Source: an uncultured Prevotellaceae bacterium
Lineage (GTDB): Bacteria > Bacteroidota > Bacteroidia > Bacteroidales > Muribaculaceae
Direction of reading: 5' to 3'
NCBI GenBank assembly: GCA_900314215.1
Contig: OMUK01000028.1
Span: 1-35,386 of the forward strand
DNA: 35,386 nt
Under the pieces are notes generated by a model, which was given only the letters and a program-made list of their open reading frames with translations, had not been told where the DNA came from and did not search any database. Of this stretch, positions 1 to 7,966 are shown piece after piece (position 1 is the stretch's first letter; every line of letters starts with the position of its first letter). The translations under genes and the position numbers were made by a program.

Positions 1-105
1 CTCGTCGGGGTCGCTCGAGAACATGTAGCACACCGAGTAGATGGTGCTCTTGTGCTCCTTCACCAACTTTTGGAACCGCGTTTCCAATGTTTCATTCATC
101 TCCAT
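1..105 (-). CDS. ECF-type RNA polymerase sigma factor, N-terminal fragment (cut by window edge)
   Basis: Reading the minus strand from an ATG at 105 gives 35 open codons that run off the left edge. The peptide contains FQKLVKEHKSTIYSVCYMF followed by SSDPDE. This is the usual start of sigma-70 region 2 in extracytoplasmic-function sigma factors: an aromatic and Leu-rich helix, then a short Asp-rich turn before the core-RNA-polymerase-binding helix. Such proteins direct transcription of a small regulon, often with an anti-sigma partner encoded next to them, which would lie outside the window. A second in-frame ATG at 99 is also possible. The call rests on 35 residues, so family membership is likely but the subgroup cannot be given. 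Confidence 0.72.
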   Translation of the reverse strand, partial: MEMNETLETRFQKLVKEHKSTIYSVCYMFSSDPDE

Positions 106-150
106 TCTCTGCGTGAGTTCTTACACATTAATTGACGCTGTGCGCCACTG

Positions 151-158
151 CAAAACTA
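151..158 (-). promoter_or_regulatory. Possible -7 box for the sigma factor gene
   Basis: The minus strand reads TAGTTTTG here, fitting the Bacteroidetes TAnnTTTG -7 element, about 46 bases before the ATG at 105. No TTTG lies at the usual 19-21 base distance, so support is moderate at best. Confidence 0.35.
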
Positions 159-192
159 CATTATCGACACCGTTTTTTTGTAAAAAAAGCAA

Positions 193-255
193 AAAAATTG
201 CCCGCTGGCAATGTGTGCCCCGGCTTGGGGGTCGGCATTGCGGCGGGCAATTTTT
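193..255 (-). terminator. Hairpin terminator after the GLUG-repeat gene
   Basis: Arms 193-205 and 243-255 are perfect 13-base complements (aaaaattgcccgc / gcgggcaattttt), with a GC core flanked by A and T runs. The hairpin lies about 50 bases past the stop codon of the 2000-codon minus-strand gene and before the sigma factor promoter, so it insulates the two units. Because the A/T flanks are symmetric it could stop transcription in either direction. Confidence 0.8.
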
Positions 256-301
256 AGGTTAGGGCCAGGCGATGCATTCACACCGCCGGGCGAGCGGCGG
301 G

Positions 302-3300
302 CTACTTCACCACAATCTTGCGGGCCTGTGCAGCGCCATTGCTGTAGCGGTCGCGCTCGATGTAGATGCCAGCGCCCTCGGGCCGCTTCTGGCCCAGACT
401 CTGGCCGTTGAGGTTGAAGTACTCGCGGCCCACGATAGCAGCCTGGCTGGTGTTCACATCGGTCACCCCGCTGGGCACGGCCTTCACATTGAGGCGGTAG
501 CTGCGCGAGTGGGTGCCATAGGTCTTGGTGATGGTGACCTCGCCCACTTGGGTGGGCGTGGCGTGCGTGCCCTCAAAGTTCACGATGGCCGGTGTGGCCG
601 TCCAGGTGGTGCCCTCGGGGGCTCCCACGGTGAAGGCGGTGGTCACGCTGTCGGCAGTGCAACCCTCGGGCAGCACCACGGTGGCTGCATACCAGTTGCT
701 CAGGGCGCTGTCGGCAAGCTCGGCGAGCACGGGATACATGCCCTCGCGCTCAATATAGGCATCGCCCAAGGCTGCATGCACCATTTGGCGAGTTGCAAGC
801 CCTGTGCACTCCGAGTCCTTATTGGAGACGGGCACTGCGGGATTCACATCGATGTCGTAGTACACGCTGTCGAAGGTCATCTCCTCGGTCGAACTCTGAG
901 TGACATGGCTCATGTGGCTGTCGTCGGGACCCTTCACGGTTCCTGCCGTGTAGCAGCTGCGCACGTTGAGAGGCCCATAGGAGGTGTTGTGGCGGCCTAA
1001 GCCCATCAATCCAGCGGTGTAGGCTGTGCCCGTGACGTTGCCCAGGTTGTAGCAGGCAGTGAGTATCGACGAGGTGTTGAGCCCGACGATGCCGCCAGCC
1101 ACAGCGGTCGCTCTCGAGGTTCCCGTCATGGTCACGTCGCCATAGTTGGCGCAATTGATAAATTTAGAGCCAGCGGCATAGCCCGCGATGCCAGCCGGGT
1201 AACTGTCGCCCTCGATGTTGCCGTAGTTCACCACATTTTGCGTGGTGCCACGGGCTGCGCCCAAGATGCCTGCGGCATACATGCCCGAGCCCATCACGTT
1301 GCCATAGTTGGCACAATGATCGATCAGCAGGTCCTCATCGTAGGTGTCGCTCACGATGCCGCCTGCATAGTTGCCGCCTGCTATCACCACGCCGGTGTTG
1401 TAGCAATGGGTGATGGTGCCAGCCTGATTGATGCACGAGACGATGCCGGCGCTATTGGTGGCGGTGGTGGTGATGTCGCCCGTGTTGTAGCAGCTGTCGA
1501 CAAAGGTCTTCACATAGCTGTAGCCCGTGATGCCGCCGGCATAGTGCGAGGCGCTCACTGCACCCGTGTTGTAGCAGCCGGTGATCACGATCGAGTCGGT
1601 CTTGGAGGTAGTGGCTCCCAGCACGCCGGCCGCATAGCGGCTCTTGGAGGTGATGGTGCCCTCGTTGTGGCAATAGAGCAGCGAGTCGCCACCCTCCGAG
1701 ACGCCCACGATGCCGCCTACTGCCGAGCTTGCGCGCAGGTTGCCATGGTTCACGCAGTTGCGTATCGTGCCAGCATTCATGGCAGCGATGCCACCCACGT
1801 TGCTATAATTCACATCGATGTCGGTAAAGTTCTCGCAATTCTCTACCGTGCCGCCGCGCTGCACCGAGTATACGATACCACCCACATAGTTGTATTTGGG
1901 CTCAAACTTGGCATAGCTCTTGCAGCCTGCGACCTTGCCGCCGCCCATCACGCAGGCAGCGATGCCGCCGAAGCCCACATCGCGGGTAGTCGACACGGTG
2001 ATGTGGTTCTCGCAATCCTCGACCGTGCCATATACCAGGCCGGCAATAGCGCCCGTGCGGCCATAGGCGGCCATGTAGCCGCTCGCGAGGTTCACATTGT
2101 GCACGCGTCCGTTGGGACCCACATTGCCTATCAGGGCAAAGTAGTTGCCGGTCGAGAGCTTGTAGTCGCTGGTGTAGTTGATATTGGTGAATTTCTTGCC
2201 GTTGCCGTCGAAGTCGGCGTCGAGCTTGTGAGAGAGCACTGCCACGGGCACATAGGCCGTCGAGCCGAAGTCGATGTCGTTCATCACCTTGAAGTAGCGG
2301 CCGGTGAAGGGGTAATACTCATCGTTGGTGTAATGGGCCAGGAGCAGCATGTCGGCTTTGGAACGTATCTGGAAGGGATCGTCATGAGTGCCGCTGCCGG
2401 CGAAGGCAATGGGCTGGGCGCGCAGCGGTATCACCTTGGTGTAGCCGCCCAGGGTGGCGGTGAGGGTGTCGCGCAGGGCGCTGTCGCCTGCCAGGGTCAC
2501 CCGCAGGCTGCTGCCGTCGATGCTGAATTGCTGAGCACGGACAAGGCTCCAGCTTGCGGTGTCGGCCAGCGTGGCAGCGGTGCGCACGTCGTCGATCGTC
2601 TCATCGCTGGGCAGGGTCACCACCATGCGGCGGTGAGCGTCGGCCATAGGCTCGTCTTTAAATTTCTTGAGCACAGGATACAGGCCGGCTGTGAAATCGA
2701 CCTGGGCCGAGTCGAGGCCCTCGAGCGCCTTGCCGCTGGTGAGGGCACTGGTAGTGAGTGCGATCATGCCCTTGTAGGGGGCTGCATAGGCGGCGCCGTA
2801 GTAGCCCAGCTGCTTGTCGTAGTAGTTGGCGCTCACGGTGTAGCCGTCGGCCACGGTGGTGAGGTCGCGGGCGGTGATGGCGCCTATCGAGCTCTGGTCG
2901 GGGCTGGCATTGGTCACAACGCCATAGTTGATGTTGGCCGTGAAGGTTGAGCCTGAGAAGGTGCTGAGCATGATGCCTGCCGTGCTGGCTTCGGCATCAA
3001 TGTTGCCGGTATTGATGTTGCCGGTGACCACAGCGGTGCTGCTGGCATAGCCCACGATGCCGCTGGCGCCGTTGGTGAGCACAGTCTCATAGTCGGGCAG
3101 ATGCACGCAGTGCACGAGGCCGTCGTTTTGGCAATAGCTGGTAGTGCCCTTGCTATAGGGCACGATGCCCGAGGCTCCTGAGGAGCCGGCGGTGATGGTG
3201 CCGGCATTGTAGCAGCCGGTGATGACCGAGTTGGCGTCCTGGTAGCCTGCGATGCCGCCGGCATAGTTGTGGGCGGCGGTCACGTCGGCATAGTTGCGGC

Positions 3301-6300
3301 AATTCTCGATGGTGCCCTTGTTGTAGCCGGCGATGGCACCCACATAGTCGTAGGCATAGAAGTGGCAGTCGGCTGCAATGTTGAGGTTCTTGACCACAGC
3401 GGCAGCGCCCAGGTAGCCAAAGAAGCCGGCACGCTGGCGCGAGAGGCTGGCTTGAGCCTGGCCTTGGGCATTCAAGCCCACGCCGGCGATGTTGAGGCGA
3501 TGTATCGTGTAGCCCTGGCCGTCGTAGGTGCCGGCAAAGTTGTGGCTACTCACGCCATCGGCGCCCACGCCCACAAAGTCGGTGGCATTCTCGAGGTCGA
3601 TGTCGTTGGTTTGCACAAAGTAGTCGCCCTCATAGTTCTGGGCGTTGTTGACCACGCCGTCGTTGAGCTTGATCAAGTCATCCTTGTCACTTATCAGGTA
3701 GGGGTCGTCCTGGGTGCCGCTGCCGCGGAAGGCGGTGGGATTCACCGTCTCGAGCATCACCATCTTCACGAGCTTGTCGTTGCCGTTGATGCGTGCCACC
3801 ATCACCTCGCTGGAGTTCACATTGTTGATTTTCACGCTGTCGCCGCTCATCACCAGTCCGGTCGACTGGGTGGTGAAGGTAGAGTTGGTGTAGATGCGCC
3901 ACACGATATCGTTGACGCTCGACACGGCAAAGGCGCTCTTCACCTTGCGGGTGGTCTCGCTGCCGGCGAGCATGAGGGGCGAGATGGAGAGCTTCGACTC
4001 GGCCAGCGAGGCAAAGTGCTTCAACTCGGGATAGAGGCCCTGGGTAGCGGTCCACACGCTGCTCGAGAATCCCTGGGGCAGGGTAGCGGTGGTGAGCTCG
4101 GCCGTCTTCTTGATGCACGAGGCGGTGAGGTCGGGCATCACGTTGCCGGTCAACTGCTGGTCAAAGTAGCAGTTGGTGAAGATGCTGTCGGCATAGGTTG
4201 TGCCATAGAAGCCTTGGGTGGCGTGCATGGTGGGGGTCACCACCTCGCCGCTGTTGTAGCAGGTGGCGATTGCCGAGGTGTTGGTCAAGCCCACCAAGTG
4301 GCCGTTCACATAGCTGCGTATGGGGGTCACCACGTAGCCCAGCAGGCCGCCCACGCGCTCGCCGTTGCCCGCGTTGATCACGATGTTGCTGTTGTAGCAG
4401 TCGGTCATTGTGGCGCCATACACTCGACCGGCCACGCCGCCGGCAGCACCCACTTGCGACACGGTGCCGGTATAATCGATGCTCGTGGCGCAGGCAGCGC
4501 TCACCGGGCCCAGGTTGAAGCATTGCGAGAGATTGGCAATGGCGAGGCTGCCCACCACGCCGCCAGTCATGGCAGCGCTGGCCGTGGTGCTCACCATAGC
4601 GTCGTTGTAGCAGTGGCTGATGTGCACGTCGGTGCGGTGCACGGTGCCGCCTATGCAGCCGCCCACGCCATTGTATAAGCTCGTGAAGATGGCACTGGCG
4701 CTCACGCTGCCATGCGACTGCAGGCCGGTGACGGTGCCGCCCCTCACCTCGCCTATCACGCCGCCGGTCTCACCCTGGCCTTGCATGGTGCCATTGAAGC
4801 TCAGGTTGGTGGCCGTGGTGCCGTTGAAGGCGCCTATCACGCCGCCGCCCAAGCTATTCTGGTGATTCACCTGGGTAGTGGTAACGGTGATGTCGCTCAC
4901 GGCGCCAGCGGTGTAGCCCACCAGGGTGCCCGAGTTGGAACCGTAGCTGGTGAACGAGGCGCCTGTGATATTGAGATTCTTCAGGGTGCTGTGGGGGCCG
5001 GCGTAGCCGAAGATGCCCTGATAGGACTCGTCATAGGAGGTGTGGGTCCAGCCGCTCAGGGTGTGGCCTTGTCCGTCGAAGGTGCCATTGAACGGGCGGT
5101 CGGCGGTGCCTATGGGGTGATAGGACTCGGCGAGGGTGCTCATGTCGATGTCGGCGCCCAGGGCGATGTATTTGTCCTTATAGCTCTGGCCCATATTCAC
5201 GCTTTGGGCAAAGGCCTGCAGCTGGTCGAGGGTGGTGATCACGTAGGGGTCGGCCTGGGTGCCGCTGCCCGTCCAGGTGAGTTCCTTGGCCTGAGGATAG
5301 GTGACGGTGCCGTCGTCAAACTCAATCTTGCTGTTCCAGTAGCCGCGGGCATACACGTTGGTGCTCGTGCGCGCAAAGATGCCCCAGCCGCCCAGCGTCC
5401 AGCTGGTGGCGGTGCCGGTGGCGGTGATGGTGCCCAGCTTGGATGAGTTCACACTCCAGTCGTGGCTGTAGCAGTAGAAGTCGCCATAGTAGCTGTTGCT
5501 GAGCACGCGCTGCGGGGCAATGGTCACACTCTTGTCGGGGTTGAGCACTGCCTCAACGACGGCGCCGGTGCTGCTGAAGTTCACAATGCTCACTTCATCG
5601 TCGCTTGCCTTGTAGAGATACACGGGATAGCTCACCACCGTGGCGCGCGAGGTCGGGTTCTCACTGTTGTAGAGGGTGTCGTGCATCACAGCGTTGGTGT
5701 GCAGCAGCTCGCTGCCCTTGTAGAGGGCAAACGCGCCGCCCTTGTACTGGCCCGAAGTCACAAACACGCCCCAGCCGCCCAGCGTGATGGTGCCGTCGGC
5801 TGCGATGGTGCCGGTGATGGGGCTTGTGGTAGAATAGGTCTTGGCCGTTGCATCGTAGGGGCATATCCAGATGGGGCCGTAGGTGGCATGGTTGTAGATT
5901 TGTCCCGGTGTGATGCTTATGGTGCCCGCCGCTTGGTCGTAGGTGGCCTTGAGCGTGTCGCCAAAGCCCCACATGTTGTAGATGTAGGCTTTGTTGGTGC
6001 CATAGGCCTTGGTGCGCACAATTGCACGGGGGGTCTTGGTGCCGGTCAGACTCACGTCGATCTCGCCCAGGGTGAGCGAGTCGGCTATCGATGCCTTGCG
6101 GCTTGTAGCTGCCGCCTTGCGGGCAGGCAGGGCAGGAGGTCTCACGGCCAACTCGGCAACCGCTGTGGCACCAGTGGCCTCAAGCTCCTGTGGCATAGTG
6201 GGATGCATGCGGGTATCGCTCACGGTGGCCTGTTTCAGGGCTTGGCCCCAACCAGCGCTCGCCACGATAGCCGCAAAGCACAGGAAAAGACAAAATCTTC

Positions 6301-6304
6301 TCAT
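302..6304 (-). CDS. Giant exported GLUG-repeat surface protein with C-terminal sorting-like tail
   Basis: 2000 residues. A signal peptide (MRRFCLFLCFAAIVASAGWG) is followed by two related beta domains (about 90-190 and 215-310), each ending in LGGWG(V/I)F(V/A). Three solenoid blocks follow. They open with GSGTQADPYVI, GSGTQDDPYLI and GSGTHDDPFQI near residues 345, 860 and 1300. I count about 28 units of the kind AGGIAGY...I..CYN.G, the GLUG motif found in bacterial surface proteins and adhesins. Two of the blocks are followed by DUF-like beta segments with a long Ala/Ser/Thr content. The last 40 residues (GREYFNLNGQ...GIYIERDRYSNG...RKIVVK) resemble the type A C-terminal domain of type IX secretion substrates. 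A TAAATTTG -7-like box sits at 6427-6434, but without a clear -33 element. The likely role is adhesion or a structural surface layer; the ligand is unknown. Confidence 0.88.
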   Translation of the reverse strand: MRRFCLFLCFAAIVASAGWGQALKQATVSDTRMHPTMPQELEATGATAVAELAVRPPALPARKAAATSRKASIADSLTLGEIDVSLTGTKTPRAIVRTKAYGTNKAYIYNMWGFGDTLKATYDQAAGTISITPGQIYNHATYGPIWICPYDATAKTYSTTSPITGTIAADGTITLGGWGVFVTSGQYKGGAFALYKGSELLHTNAVMHDTLYNSENPTSRATVVSYPVYLYKASDDEVSIVNFSSTGAVVEAVLNPDKSVTIAPQRVLSNSYYGDFYCYSHDWSVNSSKLGTITATGTATSWTLGGWGIFARTSTNVYARGYWNSKIEFDDGTVTYPQAKELTWTGSGTQADPYVITTLDQLQAFAQSVNMGQSYKDKYIALGADIDMSTLAESYHPIGTADRPFNGTFDGQGHTLSGWTHTSYDESYQGIFGYAGPHSTLKNLNITGASFTSYGSNSGTLVGYTAGAVSDITVTTTQVNHQNSLGGGVIGAFNGTTATNLSFNGTMQGQGETGGVIGEVRGGTVTGLQSHGSVSASAIFTSLYNGVGGCIGGTVHRTDVHISHCYNDAMVSTTASAAMTGGVVGSLAIANLSQCFNLGPVSAACATSIDYTGTVSQVGAAGGVAGRVYGATMTDCYNSNIVINAGNGERVGGLLGYVVTPIRSYVNGHLVGLTNTSAIATCYNSGEVVTPTMHATQGFYGTTYADSIFTNCYFDQQLTGNVMPDLTASCIKKTAELTTATLPQGFSSSVWTATQGLYPELKHFASLAESKLSISPLMLAGSETTRKVKSAFAVSSVNDIVWRIYTNSTFTTQSTGLVMSGDSVKINNVNSSEVMVARINGNDKLVKMVMLETVNPTAFRGSGTQDDPYLISDKDDLIKLNDGVVNNAQNYEGDYFVQTNDIDLENATDFVGVGADGVSSHNFAGTYDGQGYTIHRLNIAGVGLNAQGQAQASLSRQRAGFFGYLGAAAVVKNLNIAADCHFYAYDYVGAIAGYNKGTIENCRNYADVTAAHNYAGGIAGYQDANSVITGCYNAGTITAGSSGASGIVPYSKGTTSYCQNDGLVHCVHLPDYETVLTNGASGIVGYASSTAVVTGNINTGNIDAEASTAGIMLSTFSGSTFTANINYGVVTNASPDQSSIGAITARDLTTVADGYTVSANYYDKQLGYYGAAYAAPYKGMIALTTSALTSGKALEGLDSAQVDFTAGLYPVLKKFKDEPMADAHRRMVVTLPSDETIDDVRTAATLADTASWSLVRAQQFSIDGSSLRVTLAGDSALRDTLTATLGGYTKVIPLRAQPIAFAGSGTHDDPFQIRSKADMLLLAHYTNDEYYPFTGRYFKVMNDIDFGSTAYVPVAVLSHKLDADFDGNGKKFTNINYTSDYKLSTGNYFALIGNVGPNGRVHNVNLASGYMAAYGRTGAIAGLVYGTVEDCENHITVSTTRDVGFGGIAACVMGGGKVAGCKSYAKFEPKYNYVGGIVYSVQRGGTVENCENFTDIDVNYSNVGGIAAMNAGTIRNCVNHGNLRASSAVGGIVGVSEGGDSLLYCHNEGTITSKSRYAAGVLGATTSKTDSIVITGCYNTGAVSASHYAGGITGYSYVKTFVDSCYNTGDITTTATNSAGIVSCINQAGTITHCYNTGVVIAGGNYAGGIVSDTYDEDLLIDHCANYGNVMGSGMYAAGILGAARGTTQNVVNYGNIEGDSYPAGIAGYAAGSKFINCANYGDVTMTGTSRATAVAGGIVGLNTSSILTACYNLGNVTGTAYTAGLMGLGRHNTSYGPLNVRSCYTAGTVKGPDDSHMSHVTQSSTEEMTFDSVYYDIDVNPAVPVSNKDSECTGLATRQMVHAALGDAYIEREGMYPVLAELADSALSNWYAATVVLPEGCTADSVTTAFTVGAPEGTTWTATPAIVNFEGTHATPTQVGEVTITKTYGTHSRSYRLNVKAVPSGVTDVNTSQAAIVGREYFNLNGQSLGQKRPEGAGIYIERDRYSNGAAQARKIVVK

Positions 6305-6542
6305 AGTAAAAATGGTTTATATATAATTATTTCAAAGTTTACAAAACAATAGCTCGGCGCATTGCCTCGTGCATTACCGCGCATGTAACGCATTCACATA
6401 TAAAGCCAGCAATACTCCCTCTTCGGCAAATTTAATCAATAATTTAAAATTTACCACGTTTTCCCCAAAAAATTGTGACAATGCATCATCCTGCACGCAT
6501 CGCAACAATTGGTTTATCATCCCCTGTTGTGGGGCCGGCTCT

Positions 6543-7814
6543 CTAGCCGCGGTGCTTGTGGTGGGGATGGGGATGAGCGGCTTGGCGTTGTCGACGGTAA
6601 GCCAGGTAGCACGATGCGGTGCGCAGGGCCAGGGTGGCTGTGACGAGCTGGTGCTCCCAGTCGAGCTGGCTGCTGAGGGGCGTGGCGAGAATAAAGAGCA
6701 CGAGCACGACGGTGTAGAGCAGATACACCTTGCCGAAGTGCGCGCGACGGCGCCCGATGAGCCAAATCAAGGCGGGCAGCGGATTGAAGGGGATGAGATA
6801 CCAGTTCCAATGGGTGCCAAAGAGGCTGGCCACGCAACTCATGTAGATGAGCAACAGGCCCACCAGTGTCTGCACAGCGAGCAACACAGCATCGGTGATG
6901 CGGGCGGGCCGCTTCAAGCCGGGCTTCCACTCGAGCACGGTGATGATGAGCACCAGCAAGAAGAGGCAGCCAAACACCACCATGGGGCTCGCCTTGCTGG
7001 CAGGCGAGAGCTGGTGGCGCAAGGGCAGCAACTCAAGCGACTTGCCGGTGAGCACGGGGCGCGACGTGCCGTCGAGACCCACAATGCGCGACTTCTGCTC
7101 GATGGGAATCAAGACCGACGGAGCAAGGCGATCGTGATTGTCCCACGTCACATCGCTCTCAGTTCCCAACAAGGTGATTGATAAAAATCTCATCCATGGC
7201 GATTTCTTCATTAAGTAGCGCACGTAGTCGCCATTGTCGAGCGTCATGCACTGCGGCCACACATAGTCGATGTGCTCCTCAATCAGGCAGTCCTCGACCA
7301 TGCCGAAGCTTATCGACACGCAGTTGTTGGCCAGGAAGTTGAACTTGCGGCGCTCGTCGCTCACCATGTCGTTGTCGAGCATGCGCCACAGTTCTTGCTT
7401 CTCGTGGGGAGTGAGGTTGAGCACATATTGCTTCACCTGGCGGCCTTCCTGCTTGTAGGGGGCAAGAAACTCGCCCGTGGGCACAGCCACGATGTGGCCG
7501 TTGGCCTCGCCGGCAAAGAAGCGCAGAAAATCCTCGGGCTTGATGTCGGTCTCAAACGAGAAGCAGTAGTTCAACTTGTAGCTGGGGCACTCCATGCGCA
7601 GGGTGGCATGGCCCAGGTTGGAATATATCTCCTCGCCTGGCGAGATCACGATGAAGCTGGCGGTCACAAAGTTGCTGCTGTCGGGCTTGAGGGCGCTGCT
7701 GTCGGTCCACGGCACAGCGATGGGCTTCCACCGCTGCTGGCCTGCGGCCTGCCCTGCCACTACAAGGAGCAGCACAGCCATCATCAATATCTTCAAGTAT
7801 AGCCTGCGACACAT
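6543..7814 (-). CDS. DUF4105 (Lnb N-terminal-like) protein with C-terminal membrane segments
   Basis: 423 residues from the ATG at 7814. The frame stays open to a TTG at 7823, but the ATG directly precedes a good signal peptide (LKILMMAVLLLVVAGQAAG). Residues about 40-200 form the periplasmic domain related to the N-terminal part of lacto-N-biosidase LnbX and named DUF4105. Visible hallmarks are SPGEEIYSNLGHATLRM, with a Gly-His resembling a papain/NlpC-like catalytic His, and FLANNCVS, which carries the conserved Asn-Asn-Cys. The C-terminal third has about five hydrophobic helices (for example VVFGCLFLLVLIITVLEW and VYLLYTVVLVLFILA). The His and Cys suggest a cysteine-hydrolase fold, but activity in Bacteroidetes members is not established to my knowledge. 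The gene lies between surface-protein genes. TAATTTTG at 7821-7828 is probably chance, since it would give a leaderless transcript. Confidence 0.83.
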   Translation of the reverse strand: MCRRLYLKILMMAVLLLVVAGQAAGQQRWKPIAVPWTDSSALKPDSSNFVTASFIVISPGEEIYSNLGHATLRMECPSYKLNYCFSFETDIKPEDFLRFFAGEANGHIVAVPTGEFLAPYKQEGRQVKQYVLNLTPHEKQELWRMLDNDMVSDERRKFNFLANNCVSISFGMVEDCLIEEHIDYVWPQCMTLDNGDYVRYLMKKSPWMRFLSITLLGTESDVTWDNHDRLAPSVLIPIEQKSRIVGLDGTSRPVLTGKSLELLPLRHQLSPASKASPMVVFGCLFLLVLIITVLEWKPGLKRPARITDAVLLAVQTLVGLLLIYMSCVASLFGTHWNWYLIPFNPLPALIWLIGRRRAHFGKVYLLYTVVLVLFILATPLSSQLDWEHQLVTATLALRTASCYLAYRRQRQAAHPHPHHKHRG

Positions 7815-7906
7815 AACACGCAAAATTAATCAATAAATTTCAATCCACCCCCATGTTGCTATGAAAAAGGACACACAAGGCGCAACAATGCCCACCCCTA
7901 TAAAGC

Positions 7907-7945
7907 AAAATGTGGAGGCCAGTACAAGACCGGTCCCCACATTTT
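7907..7945 (-). terminator. Hairpin terminator after the 481-residue secreted-protein gene
   Basis: Arms 7907-7915 and 7937-7945 (aaaatgtgg / ccacatttt) pair perfectly, and GGCC/GGTC can extend the stem inward. The structure lies about 20 bases after the stop codon at 7967. On the minus strand it is followed by GCTTTATA, a short T-rich tail. Confidence 0.65.
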
Positions 7946-7966
7946 GGTTTAACTATATCTTCAGTA

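Noticed and set aside
1238-2950. Long open frame on the plus strand opposite the GLUG gene, and similar long plus frames up to 6350
   Set aside because: They are rich in Ala, Gly, Val and His with no recognisable domain or start signal. They arise because the coding strand is GC-rich at the third codon position, while the minus strand carries clear signal peptide, repeats and tail.
7821-7828. TAATTTTG just before the DUF4105 start codon
   Set aside because: It matches the -7 consensus, but the transcript would start at the ATG itself and no -33 element is present. Chance occurrence in AT-rich sequence is likely.
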